Assembly (NCBI RefSeq): GCF_023823125.1
Contig: NZ_CP090949.1
Location: forward strand, 496,001 to 560,000
DNA from: Erythrobacter aurantius
GTDB taxonomy: Bacteria > Pseudomonadota > Alphaproteobacteria > Sphingomonadales > Sphingomonadaceae
Direction: 5' to 3'
Length of the DNA stretch: 64,000 nt
Shown here: piece after piece, positions 53,840 through 62,983 of the stretch
Position numbering within the stretch: the first letter of the stretch is position 1
Layout: each line of letters opens with the position of its first letter
Notes under the pieces: generated by a model
Databases searched by the model: none
What the model saw: only the letters and a program-made list of their open reading frames with translations
What the model was told of the DNA's origin: nothing
Position numbers and translations under genes: made by a program

Positions 53840-55269
53840 TTCACGTCTCCTTCACCGGGCTGGCCAAGCTCGAAATCGGTCACCGGCCGGCGGCTGCGGT
53901 CCATCGCGTTGAACATCAGCGCGCCGTCGATCCAGACGCGTTCGGGGCGGGAGTAGACGCTCAGCGGATTGCCGTTCCACAGCACCACATCGGCCATCTT
54001 GCCCGGCTCGAGGCTGCCCGTCATTGAATCGATGCCCATCGCCTTGGCGGCGTTGAGGGTGATCCAGCTGATGACGGTGGCATCGCTGATGTCGATCCCC
54101 ACACGCCGACCGGCGGCCTGTGCCTTGGCGGCTTCCTGATTGAGCCGCTGGATGTCGTTTTCGCTGTCCGAATGGATCACCACGCAGGCGCCTTCGCGCT
54201 GCAGGAAGGCGGCGTTTTCGAGGATGCCGTCATAGCTTTCCATCTTGAAGCCGTACCAGTCGGCCCAGATCGCGCTGCACACGTCGTTTTCGCGCAGCAG
54301 GTCGCCGATCTTGTAGGCTTCGACAGCATGATGGAAGGCGGTGACGCGGTATCCCATCTCCTTGGCCATATCCATCACCAGCGCCATTTCGTCAGCGCGA
54401 TAGCAGTGATTGTGGACGAGGATTTCGCCCTTGAGCACGCCCACCAGCGTTTCCTTGGCGAGATCGCGATCCGCCTTGTCGTTGTTGGCGTAATCGATCG
54501 CGTCGAGCCAGGTCTGGCGGTTGACCGCGAAATTGCCCATGCGGGTCGAAGGCATGCGGCCACGGTTGCCATAAACCCGCTTGGGGTTTTCGCCGCAGGC
54601 CATCTTGAAGCCATAGGGCGCACCGGGGAACTTCATCCCCTGCACGGTGCGCGCGGGCACATTCTTCAATGTGACCGAGCGGCCGCCCATGAGGTTCGCC
54701 GAGCCGGGCAGGATCTGCAAGCTCGTGATCCCGCCATTGGCGAGCGCGCGGGTGAAGCCGGGGTCTTGCGGCCAGACCGAATGTTCGGCCCAGACTTCGG
54801 GTGTGGTCGGGCTGGTCGCCTCATTCCCGTCTGAATGCGCATCGACCGAAGGGGTCGGGTAATCGCCGAGGTGGGAGTGGATGTCGATAATGCCCGGCGT
54901 CACGAATTTGCCGGTGCCGTCGATCACGTCATAGCCATCGGTTGAAAGGTCGCTGCCACCCACGGCGACAACCTTGCCATCGCGGAACAGTACGGTGCCG
55001 CCTTCGATCATGCCACCCGCGCCGTCATAGATGGTTGCCCCTACAAGCGCGGTCGGTCGACCGGGGTAGGGGCGATAGGTCGAAGGAAATGGCCCTTCGG
55101 CTTCGGTCTTGGCCGCAAAGCGCGGGGCTTCGTCATCGTCCCCCGAAGCGGCAGATGCGCTCGCAGAGCCGGTGGTTGCGCAAGCAGCCAGCGCCATCGC
55201 CCCTGCGAGCGTCGCCAGTGCCGCGCCATTCATTTTGCCGTGAAGCCATTTACGCCCGATGCGTGCCAT
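53836..55269 (-). CDS. amidohydrolase family protein (exported, full metal site)
   Basis: Exported hydrolase of 477 residues, with a leader that may end in a lipobox (MALAACATT). Metal site motifs are intact: FVTPGIIDIHSHLGDYP (HxH), a VHNHCYRADEM segment with further His, TAFHHAVEAYKIGD, and CVVIHSDSEND. Related to imidazolonepropionase-like amidohydrolases that may act on peptides or amino-acid derivatives. It heads the operon with a degenerate-site paralogue and FKBP, next to a peptide transporter gene. Confidence 0.88.
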   Translation of the reverse strand: MARIGRKWLHGKMNGAALATLAGAMALAACATTGSASASAASGDDDEAPRFAAKTEAEGPFPSTYRPYPGRPTALVGATIYDGAGGMIEGGTVLFRDGKVVAVGGSDLSTDGYDVIDGTGKFVTPGIIDIHSHLGDYPTPSVDAHSDGNEATSPTTPEVWAEHSVWPQDPGFTRALANGGITSLQILPGSANLMGGRSVTLKNVPARTVQGMKFPGAPYGFKMACGENPKRVYGNRGRMPSTRMGNFAVNRQTWLDAIDYANNDKADRDLAKETLVGVLKGEILVHNHCYRADEMALVMDMAKEMGYRVTAFHHAVEAYKIGDLLRENDVCSAIWADWYGFKMESYDGILENAAFLQREGACVVIHSDSENDIQRLNQEAAKAQAAGRRVGIDISDATVISWITLNAAKAMGIDSMTGSLEPGKMADVVLWNGNPLSVYSRPERVWIDGALMFNAMDRSRRPVTDFELGQPGEGDVK

Positions 55270-55361
55270 TGCCGGTTCCCTGATTGCCCGAGAAAGATGC
55301 TTTCTTGACGGGCAATCAGGGTGTTGTCCAGCTTTGTGGACGCGGGCCTCGCGAAGCGGGG

Positions 55362-57023
55362 TTACTCCGCCGGACGGGTAGCCGGGCGCACGCCCGCTGC
55401 CTGCGGTTCGCCGACTTCGCTCTGGCCGAGGAGATCGTCGTCCACAGTGTCATCCTTGAGACTGTCGAGGTGCATCAGCTTCTTGATCAGCGGGCTGACG
55501 ACCATCACGGCAATGCCGATGCCGACTGCATAGAGGCCGACGGTCCAGTAGACGTCGAGAACCACCTGCTTGCCCGCTTCCTCGCCCACGCCTTCAGCGC
55601 CGGTTGCCGAGGCGATCAGGCCGGCGGCAAAGTTACCCGCCGCCGAAGCGAAGAACCACGTGCCCATGATCAGCGATGCCATGTGGCCGGGGCTCAGGCG
55701 GTTCATCGCCGAAAGGCCGACCGGCGACAGGCACAGCTCGCCCGTGGTGTGCAGCAGGTAGATCAGGAAGATGAAGGCGACCGGAACGGCGACTTCGATC
55801 CCGACGCTTTCCGCGCCCCACACCAGAACCATGAAGCCGAGCCCGACCTGAATGACGGCTAGGCCGAACTTCATCGGGGTCGACGGTTCAAGCCCGCGAC
55901 TGCCGAGGCCCTGCCAGATCATCGCGAAGACCGGTGCGAGCAGCACGATGTAGATCGCGTTGATCGACTGGAACATCGACGCGTTCACGCCCTGCGTGTC
56001 GACATGCTTTTCGGTGAAGACGTTAAGCGACGAACCGGCCTGTTCGAACAGCGCCCAGAACACGATCGAGACGAGGATGAGGAACATCGCCGCAAAGATG
56101 CGGTCGCGCTCCTCCGCCGCGAGCTTGGTCACTGCGGTGAACAGGACGTAAGCGACCAAACCGCCGCCGAACACGCCAAGAACGGTTCCGACCAGCTCCT
56201 GATACTGGATCGCGGCCCAGCAGATCGCGACCATGCCAAGGCCGGCGCCATAGATGCCCCATTCCTTGCCACCGGCAATCGCCTGCGGGTCCTTGGGCTC
56301 GCCCTTGCCGAGCAGCAGCGGCTTGCCGATCACGAAGAAGATCAGGCCCAGCAGCATGCCGAAACCGGCGAGGCCGAAGCCGTATTCCCAACCATAGGTC
56401 TGGCCGAGATAGCCGCAGATGATCGACGCTGTCGCGGCGCCGACGTTAATCCCCATGTAGAAGATGGTGTAGGCCGGATCGCGGCGCACGTCGGTGCGTG
56501 AATACAGCTGTCCCACGATCACCGAGATGTTCGCCTTGAGGAAGCCCGAGCCGACGATGATCAGAGCGAGCGCCAGCCAGAAGACGTTGATCATCGGGTC
56601 GGATTGTCCGCCGCTGCCTTCGAAAGCCATGAAGAAGTGGCCGAACGTCAGCAAAACCGCACCGAACAACACCGCCTTGCGCTGGCCGATGTAACGGTCT
56701 GCGAGATAGCCGCCGACAACCGGCGCGATGTAAACGAGCGCGGTGTAGGCGCCGTAGATGACGTAAGCCTTCGATTCCTCGAACAGCCAGTGCTGGATCA
56801 GGTAGAAAATGAGGAGTGCGCGCATCCCGTAGTAGGAAAAGCGCTCCCACATTTCCGCCATGAACAGCAGGAACAGCCCCTTGGGGTGTCCGATCACCTC
56901 GGCCTGAGGGCGGGTGATCAGCACCACGCCGCCAATAAGAAACGCCGCGAGTGCAATCGCGGCAATGCGGAAAGTCCACATTTCGAACGTGCTGTCGAAT
57001 GTGAAGAAAAGACCTTCGACCAT
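55362..57023 (-). CDS. POT-family peptide transporter
   Basis: Proton-dependent oligopeptide transporter with about 14 helices, 553 residues. Signature blocks: LLFMAEMWERFSYYGMRALLIFYL (ExxER-type start), VGGYLADRYIGQRKAVLFG, NVGAATASIICGYLGQTYGW (PTR2 region) and STGELCLSPVGLSAMNRLSPGHMASLIMG. A cytoplasmic acidic tail ends the protein. Same strand as the amidohydrolase operon, 92 bases upstream, suggesting peptide or amide scavenging. Divergent from the GntR regulator. Confidence 0.93.
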   Translation of the reverse strand: MVEGLFFTFDSTFEMWTFRIAAIALAAFLIGGVVLITRPQAEVIGHPKGLFLLFMAEMWERFSYYGMRALLIFYLIQHWLFEESKAYVIYGAYTALVYIAPVVGGYLADRYIGQRKAVLFGAVLLTFGHFFMAFEGSGGQSDPMINVFWLALALIIVGSGFLKANISVIVGQLYSRTDVRRDPAYTIFYMGINVGAATASIICGYLGQTYGWEYGFGLAGFGMLLGLIFFVIGKPLLLGKGEPKDPQAIAGGKEWGIYGAGLGMVAICWAAIQYQELVGTVLGVFGGGLVAYVLFTAVTKLAAEERDRIFAAMFLILVSIVFWALFEQAGSSLNVFTEKHVDTQGVNASMFQSINAIYIVLLAPVFAMIWQGLGSRGLEPSTPMKFGLAVIQVGLGFMVLVWGAESVGIEVAVPVAFIFLIYLLHTTGELCLSPVGLSAMNRLSPGHMASLIMGTWFFASAAGNFAAGLIASATGAEGVGEEAGKQVVLDVYWTVGLYAVGIGIAVMVVSPLIKKLMHLDSLKDDTVDDDLLGQSEVGEPQAAGVRPATRPAE

Positions 57024-57200
57024 TGTTTTGTAATATCCCCGATAGCGCCCGATATCCTCCGGGCCGCAATGCCCGGCACACTAACGCCCATTTGCGCCGT
57101 GTGAAGCTTTTGTTTCGGAAGCGCGCAGGAGAGAAGGCAAGGGGCGGGAACTTGACGCGCATCGCTGTATTATGGCACTGACGCACTTAGCGAGGATGCC

Positions 57201-57539
57201 ATGAGTCAAAGCCGACCTGTTTACCTGAAGCTGCGCGACCAGATCGCCGCTGCCATCATCGAAGGCCTCTATCCCGAAGGGGAAATGCTGCCTTCCGTCC
57301 GCGCGCTCGCTGCGGAGCAGGGGGCGAACCCGCTGACCGTGGCCAAGGCTTACCAGCAATTCCAGAATGACGGCCTTGTCGAAGTGCAGCGCGGCGTCGG
57401 CATGTATGTCGTCAAGGGTGCGGCGGAATTGCTGCGCAAGCGTGAACGCGAACTCTTCCTCCAGCATGAATGGCCCGAAATCCGTTCGCGCATGGCGCGG
57501 CTGGGGCTGAAGCCGGCCGATCTGGTCGAGCAGGGCTGA
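57201..57539 (+). CDS. GntR family regulator, YtrA type
   Basis: Short transcription regulator of 112 residues: winged helix (RPVYLKLRDQIAAAIIEGLYPEGEMLPSVRALAAEQGANPLTVAKAYQQFQNDGL) and only a short C-terminal helix, as in YtrA. No large ligand domain. It is divergent from the peptide transporter 178 bases away and may control that gene, which is inference from position. Confidence 0.9.
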   Translation: MSQSRPVYLKLRDQIAAAIIEGLYPEGEMLPSVRALAAEQGANPLTVAKAYQQFQNDGLVEVQRGVGMYVVKGAAELLRKRERELFLQHEWPEIRSRMARLGLKPADLVEQG

Positions 57540-57755
57540 ACGCAACCCTTCCCGCACGCGTTCAGTCGCGCGGTGGAGATGGTGCATTTCCGGTAAAGAT
57601 ATTTTGCCGCCGTCCTTGCGAGGGCCGTGCGATTCTGGCACTTAGGCACTGTGAGTACTGCCTTTCGGGTCCGGGCAGTTGTGAGGATGGCAGGCCAAGG
57701 TCTGCAGCGGTGTCGAAGCGAACACAGGGATCGCAGAAACCACCCGGAGGGCAAC

Positions 57756-58037
57756 ATGATTAGATCCGAATTGCTGCAGGAACTGCACAAGGACAACCCC
57801 GAACTCCGCGCTGAGGAAATCGAGCAGGTTGTCGATATCTTCTTCGACGAGATTACCGAGCGTCTGGCCGAAGGTGGCCGGGTGGAACTGCGCGGTTTCG
57901 GTGCTTTCTCGACCCGCGAGCGCGAAGCGCGCACCGGGCGCAATCCGCGCACCGGGGAAGCGGTGCCGGTTCCGGCCAAGCGCGTCCCCTATTTCAAGGC
58001 GGGCAAGGAAATCCGCAAGCGCCTCAACGACGACTGA
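57756..58037 (+). CDS. ihfB: integration host factor beta / HU family protein
   Basis: Nucleoid DNA-bending protein of 93 residues. Family pattern: [67 protein letters not shown], with the DNA-minor-groove arm [14 protein letters not shown]. It matches IhfB more than HU by [10 protein letters not shown] and the ending. ATG 57756 follows CGGAGGG. The gene rpsA, often upstream, is absent. Confidence 0.92.
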   Translation: MIRSELLQELHKDNPELRAEEIEQVVDIFFDEITERLAEGGRVELRGFGAFSTREREARTGRNPRTGEAVPVPAKRVPYFKAGKEIRKRLNDD

Positions 58038-58052
58038 GGCGGCCCGCGCCGC

Positions 58053-59726
58053 TCAGGCAAATTCCAGCGCGCGGTCCTCTTCGGTCAGTTCATTGACCGA
58101 CAGCTTGCGTTCGCGCCCCAGCGCCTGAAAAACCATTTCGATGATCTGTTCCTCCCCGCGCGGCGCCTTGACGTCGACGGGGAGCATTCCGAGTTCGGCG
58201 AATTCGTCCAGCCCGTCCGGCCCCGGAAGGGCGATCACCCGTGCAATGCCGGGCAGGCGTTCCTGCACCAGCGGCGTCAGTTCGCGCGATACCCCGACAT
58301 TGTTCGTCGCGATCACCACCACTTCGCGCTTGCCCATGCCCATCGCGTCCCAGCTGCGGGGATCGGCCGGATTGGCCTGATGCACGTGATAGCCGTCTGC
58401 CACCGCGATCTCGAAGCGTTCCGGGTTGGGCTCCACTGCCAGATAGCCGATGTCGTTGTAGGACAGCGCATCGGCCACCGCGCGGCCCGCCGGGCCCAGC
58501 CCGATGATCACCACCGGCGCATCGTCTCCGGCCAGCTTCTTGTCCGGAGGCCCGGCGCGCAGCTTTCCAGCGAGCTTCCGCCCGACATTGGATATTGCCG
58601 GAGTGACCGCCAGGCTGATCGCGATTGCTGTCACCATGATCGAGATCAGTCGCGGTTCGACCAGCCCCGCGACTGCCGGGAGCGCGAAAATCACCAGCGC
58701 GAATTCACTGCCCTGTCCCAGCAGAAAGCCAAGCTGGATCGATCCCGGCACCGACCAGCGGTTGGCCAACCCGGCGATCACGTTGAACAGGCATTTCAGC
58801 GAGATCATGCCGACCGCCGCAAGGATCACCCACAGCCAGTTTTCGGCCAGCAATCCCGGATCGATCGAAAGACCGACCGAGATGAAGAAGAAGCTCAGGA
58901 ACAGCCCGCGAAACGCGTCGATTTCCGTCTGTACCATGATGCGATAGCGTGAATCCGCCACCGCCATCCCGCCGAGGAAGGCACCCAGGGTGAGCGAAAG
59001 CCCGGCCATACTGGTCGCCCATCCCGCTGCCAGCGCGATGAACAGCGCGGTTGCGGTTTAGACCTCGCTTGAGCCGACCCGCGCGATCAGGCGGAACAGC
59101 CTCCCGGTGAGATACCGCCCGAACAGCACCGCGATCCCGAATGCCGCCAGCGCCTTCAATCCGGCAATGCCGAGCGCAGGCGCGAGCGCGCCGCCGCTGC
59201 CCAGCGATCCCGCCGCCACCAGCAGCAGGATCGCGGCGATATCCTGAAAGATCAGGATCGACTGCGCCGCGCGCCCTACCGGGCAGTCTTCCTGATCGCG
59301 TTCCCGCACCAGGCCGATCACCACCGCCGTCGATGACAGGCCGAGCGCGAACCCGCCGATGATCGCAAATTCGCTCGGAAGGCCGAAAAGCAGGAACAGT
59401 GCGGTAAATCCGCCGCCTGCAACCACCATCTGCAGGGTTCCGAAGCCGAAGATGTTTGCGGCCTCTGCCTTGATGCGCCCCAGCGAAAAATGCAGGCCGA
59501 GATTGAACAACAGGAACATCACGCCCGCTTCAGCCAGCGTTGCCACCACCGGCCCGCTGAAATCGTCGGCAAGGCCAAGGGCGGCCAGACCCAGCCCCAG
59601 AACGAGATAACCGACAATCGGGCTGAGCCTGCACGCGCGCGACACCAAAGCCGCGCCGATGCCCAGACCCAGCAGGGTGATCGCGGGCTGGATCGTTTCG
59701 AGTATCTGAGAGCTCTCGCCTGCCAT
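58053..59726 (-). pseudogene. CPA2/KefB-type antiporter with an in-frame stop
   Basis: Monovalent cation:proton antiporter (557 codons). N-terminal Na_H_Exchanger membrane domain (GYLVLGLGLAALGL, LFNLGLHFSLGRI, GGFALGLSSTAVVIGLV) and C-terminal RCK/TrkA-N domain (DDAPVVIIGLGPAGRAVADAL). At 59058-59060 the frame has TAA after RVGSSEV, where the family usually reads SEVFTATALF. The same frame continues as TATALFIALAAGWATSMAGLSLTLGAF, so nothing but this one codon is broken. It may be a recent nonsense mutation or an error in sequence. The start ATG 59726 begins the conserved region. Confidence 0.75.
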
Positions 59727-59872
59727 GAATTTCCCACCCTGCCGGTTGCCCTTGCAGGACATGGGCCACGCGCCATGATCGTGCAAGACAAAGGGTGACG
59801 GCTCAGATCGTGTTGCTCCGCAAGCCGCCTTTCGGCTAACGCGCGGGGGAGGGACGGCCATGATGCCGCCCG

Positions 59873-59957
59873 GCGGGTGTGGCGGAATGGTAGACGCCGG
59901 GGACTTAAAATCCCCTGATCCTTGATCGTGTGGGTTCGAGTCCCACCACCCGCACCA
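59873..59957 (+). tRNA. tRNA-Leu(TAA)
   Basis: Acceptor GCGGGTG pairs with CACCCGC. The anticodon stem GGGGA/TCCCC holds loop CTTAAAA with anticodon TAA at 59906-59908. A variable arm and T-arm GGTTCGAGTCC follow, and CCA is encoded. Confidence 0.96.
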
Positions 59958-60066
59958 TTATCCCTGTCTTAACCCCTCAACCGTTATGCCCGCCGATTGA
60001 GACCAGGGATAACAACGGATTGCGCGCGCTCTTTCGGGATGTCGTCCGCGATCAGGCAACACACGC

Positions 60067-60744
60067 ATGGATAACGCCGCGATCAATCCGAAAGCGAATT
60101 TGAGCGAAGAGCCGCTCGGTGAAACCGTGCCCGAAGCAACGGCTGAGCCAGCGCTGCACGTCGAGGAACGCCGCGCGCCGCGCTTCACGCTGCTGATCAG
60201 GGCGGCGAAGCTCGTGACCGCGCAAGGCGAATTCGTCTGCGTTGTGCGCGATGTCTCCGAAACCGGGGTTGCAGTGCGGTTGTTTCACAAGATGCCGACG
60301 GGCGATCCGATCGAGCTGCATATGCCGGGCGGGAGCGTCTACGAACTGCGCAACGTGTGGGACCGCGGCAATGAGGCCGGTTTCGAATTTGCAAATCCGG
60401 TGGATGTCGGGCGGCTGATCAACGAAGCGGGGAACTACCCCAAGCGCGGCCTGCGGCTGGGCCTCAATTTCCCGATCCGGATCAAGACGCTTTCCGGCAC
60501 AAGCGAAGGCCTGGTTGAAAACCTGTCCCAACAGGGCGCGCGGTTCGAATGCGACACGCTGTTCGCGATAGACCAGACGCTGAGGCTGGAAAGCGCGGTG
60601 CCTGGGACCGCCATGAAGGAAGTCCGGGCGAAAGTGCGCTGGCGGCGTGACCAGAATTATGGCGTGGTGTTCGACGATACGCTTTCGCTTGAGGATTTCG
60701 CCCGCTTCGCCGCTCGCCTGCAATGCCCGGGGCTGCTCAACTGA
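60067..60744 (+). CDS. double PilZ-domain protein
   Basis: Protein of 225 residues with two PilZ modules, which commonly bind cyclic di-GMP. Module 1: RRAPRF (RxxxR) and DVSETGVAVR (D/NxSxxG). Module 2: PKRGLRLGLNFPIR and ENLSQQGARFE. In module 2 the first motif is degenerate (KRGLR), so ligand binding by the second copy is uncertain. No membrane segment. Located 109 bases after tRNA-Leu and before the FAD oxidoreductase gene. Confidence 0.85.
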   Translation: MDNAAINPKANLSEEPLGETVPEATAEPALHVEERRAPRFTLLIRAAKLVTAQGEFVCVVRDVSETGVAVRLFHKMPTGDPIELHMPGGSVYELRNVWDRGNEAGFEFANPVDVGRLINEAGNYPKRGLRLGLNFPIRIKTLSGTSEGLVENLSQQGARFECDTLFAIDQTLRLESAVPGTAMKEVRAKVRWRRDQNYGVVFDDTLSLEDFARFAARLQCPGLLN

Positions 60745-60905
60745 TTACCGGAAAGACCTTCCCTGATTAAGGAATTTTCCGGGTCGGCCAGCAAAAATCC
60801 GGCAATTAATCTGCCTCGTTTACTCCTCGCTAACCAATTTCCTTCACTCCCGGTTTCAGGATGTCCGCGCGCCTTGCGGACATGACGACGAAACGGGGGC
60901 CTTTC

Positions 60906-62534
60906 ATGATGCAGCGCGACGCTGATCAGCCGGGTATCATTGATGTGGATGTGGCAATCATCGGAGCGGGGCCTGCCGGGCTGACCGCCGGTTACCTGCT
61001 GACCAAGCAGGGCAAATCGGTTGCCATCATCGAAAAGGACGAAACCTATGTCGGCGGCATCAGCCGCACCGTCGAACACGAAGGCTACCGCTTCGACATC
61101 GGCGGGCACCGCTTCTTTTCGAAGTCGCAGCAAGTCGTCGACCTGTGGAACGAGATCCTGCCCGACGATTTCATCCAGCGCCCGCGCATGAGTCGCATCT
61201 ATTACGAAGGCAAATTCTACAGCTATCCGCTGCGCGCATTCGAAGCGCTGGCCAATCTCGGCATCCTGCGCTCAACCGCCTGCATGGCGAGTTACCTGCG
61301 TTACAAGCTGTTCCCTATCAAGGACGTGCGCAGTTTCGAGGACTGGACCACCAACCAGTTCGGCCACAAGCTCTATTCGATCTTCTTCAAGACCTACACC
61401 GAGAAGGTGTGGGGAATGCCGTGCAATGAAATGAGCGCCGACTGGGCGGCTCAGCGGATCAAGGGGCTGTCGCTCTGGGGCGCTGTCGTCGACGGATTGA
61501 AGCGCAGCCTCGGCCTCAACAAGAAACCCAATGACGGGCAGGCGGTGAAGACGCTGCTCGAAACCTTCCGCTACCCGCGACTTGGCCCCGGCATGATGTG
61601 GGACGCCGCGCGGGACAAGATCATCGTATCGGGCAAGGGCCAGGTGCTGATGGGCCTTGCGCTTGAACGGCTGGCAAAGATCGGCCCCAATCAAGACGGC
61701 TACGACTGGTCGATGGTGGCCAGCGGGCCGGGCGGCACGGCGCAAATCCGCGCCAAGCACGTGATCAGCTCCGCACCGATGCGCGAATTGTCGAAGCGGA
61801 TCCATCCGCTGCCGCAATCGAGCCTTCAGGCCGACAAACTGCGTTACCGCGATTTCCTGACCGTGGCGCTGATGGTCAAATCCGAAGACCTGTTCCCCGA
61901 CAACTGGATCTACATTCACGATGACCGGGTGCAGGTGGGCCGGGTGCAGAATTTCCGCAGCTGGTCGCCAGAAATGGTGCCCGATGAGGACATGGCCTGC
62001 GTCGGCCTCGAATACTTCTGCTTCGAAGGGGACGGCCTGTGGTCTTCCTCGGACGAGGATCTGGTGGCGCAGGCCACGCGCGAGATGCAGATCCTTGGCC
62101 TGTGCGATCCTTCGAAAGTGGTTTCCGGCGCGGTCGTCCGTCAGGAAAAGGCCTATCCGGTCTATGACGACGATTACGAAGCAAACGTGCAGGCGATGCG
62201 CGTCGAGCTGGAGGATCAGCACCCCAGCCTGCATCTTGTCGGGCGCAACGGGATGCACCGCTACAACAATCAGGATCACGCCATGATGACGGCGATGCTG
62301 ACGGTCGAGAACATCCTCGCGGGCAAGCGTGTCTATGACACGTGGTGCGTCAACGAGGATGCCGAATATCACGAGGCGGGCGACGAAGGCGCAGACGCAG
62401 CGATTCCCGCTCGCGAAATCGCGGCTCAGCCGCTTAGCGAGGATCAGGTCGCAGCGCTCACCAGCCTGCGCGGCGTGCCCGAACGGATTGCGCCCGATGA
62501 CGGGCAGGCCGAAGAGATCCGCAAGAGGGCCTGA
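60906..62534 (+). CDS. FAD-dependent oxidoreductase (UDP-galactopyranose mutase/amine oxidase-like)
   Basis: FAD enzyme of about 542 residues. The Rossmann motif VAIIGAGPAGLTAGYLL lies near residues 15-31, followed by GGISRTVEHEGYRFDIGGHRFFSK and the C-terminal HLVGRNGMHRYNNQDHAMMTAML. In other bacteria proteins of this type lie in polysaccharide gene sets and resemble UDP-galactopyranose mutase-like oxidoreductases. The ATG at 60906 is chosen; upstream ATGs at 60861 and 60882 are in frame. Its stop overlaps the GtrA gene start (TGATG). Confidence 0.85.
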   Translation: MMQRDADQPGIIDVDVAIIGAGPAGLTAGYLLTKQGKSVAIIEKDETYVGGISRTVEHEGYRFDIGGHRFFSKSQQVVDLWNEILPDDFIQRPRMSRIYYEGKFYSYPLRAFEALANLGILRSTACMASYLRYKLFPIKDVRSFEDWTTNQFGHKLYSIFFKTYTEKVWGMPCNEMSADWAAQRIKGLSLWGAVVDGLKRSLGLNKKPNDGQAVKTLLETFRYPRLGPGMMWDAARDKIIVSGKGQVLMGLALERLAKIGPNQDGYDWSMVASGPGGTAQIRAKHVISSAPMRELSKRIHPLPQSSLQADKLRYRDFLTVALMVKSEDLFPDNWIYIHDDRVQVGRVQNFRSWSPEMVPDEDMACVGLEYFCFEGDGLWSSSDEDLVAQATREMQILGLCDPSKVVSGAVVRQEKAYPVYDDDYEANVQAMRVELEDQHPSLHLVGRNGMHRYNNQDHAMMTAMLTVENILAGKRVYDTWCVNEDAEYHEAGDEGADAAIPAREIAAQPLSEDQVAALTSLRGVPERIAPDDGQAEEIRKRA

Positions 62535-62980
62535 TGCCGGTGCAAGCCAATCCCGCCTCTGTTCTGGCGAAGATCGGGGACATACGTTTCCTGCGCTATG
62601 TCTTTGCCAGCGTGGGTGCGCTGGCAGTCGATGTCGGCTGCTTTCTGGGTCTGATGGCGGTCGGCACTGCCGCCGCCCCAGCTTCGGCAGCGGGCTATTC
62701 GCTTGGCATTCTGGCGCATTGGCTGATGTCGAGCCGCGCGGTGTTTCAGGATAGCGTGGCCGACGGCGGGATCGCCCGCACCCGGCAAAAGGCGCTGTTC
62801 GTCATATCCGCGCTGATCGGGCTCGGCCTGACCACCGCGATTGTCGGCTTTGGCGACTGGAGCGGCATTGATCCGCGTCTGGCCAAGGGCGTGGCCATCG
62901 TCGTCAGCTTCCTTGTGACATGGCTGATTCGCAGCCGCATCGTCTTCCGCAGCCCTGCCGTTCCCGCGCAAGGAGCCTGA
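62534..62980 (+). CDS. GtrA family membrane protein
   Basis: Four-helix membrane protein of 148 residues of the GtrA type, associated with flipping of polyprenyl-phosphate-linked sugars: FLRYVFASVGALAVDVGCFLG, GILAHWLMSSRAVFQ and FLVTWLIRSRIVFRS. It starts inside the stop of the FAD gene and precedes a polytopic glycosyltransferase-like gene by three bases, so the three are one operon for modifying a glycan or lipid. Confidence 0.9.
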   Translation: MPVQANPASVLAKIGDIRFLRYVFASVGALAVDVGCFLGLMAVGTAAAPASAAGYSLGILAHWLMSSRAVFQDSVADGGIARTRQKALFVISALIGLGLTTAIVGFGDWSGIDPRLAKGVAIVVSFLVTWLIRSRIVFRSPAVPAQGA

Positions 62981-62983
62981 GCG

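Noticed and set aside
58035-58055. Hairpin between ihfB and the antiporter as bidirectional terminator
   Set aside because: The stem needs a bulge and has no T-run on either strand.
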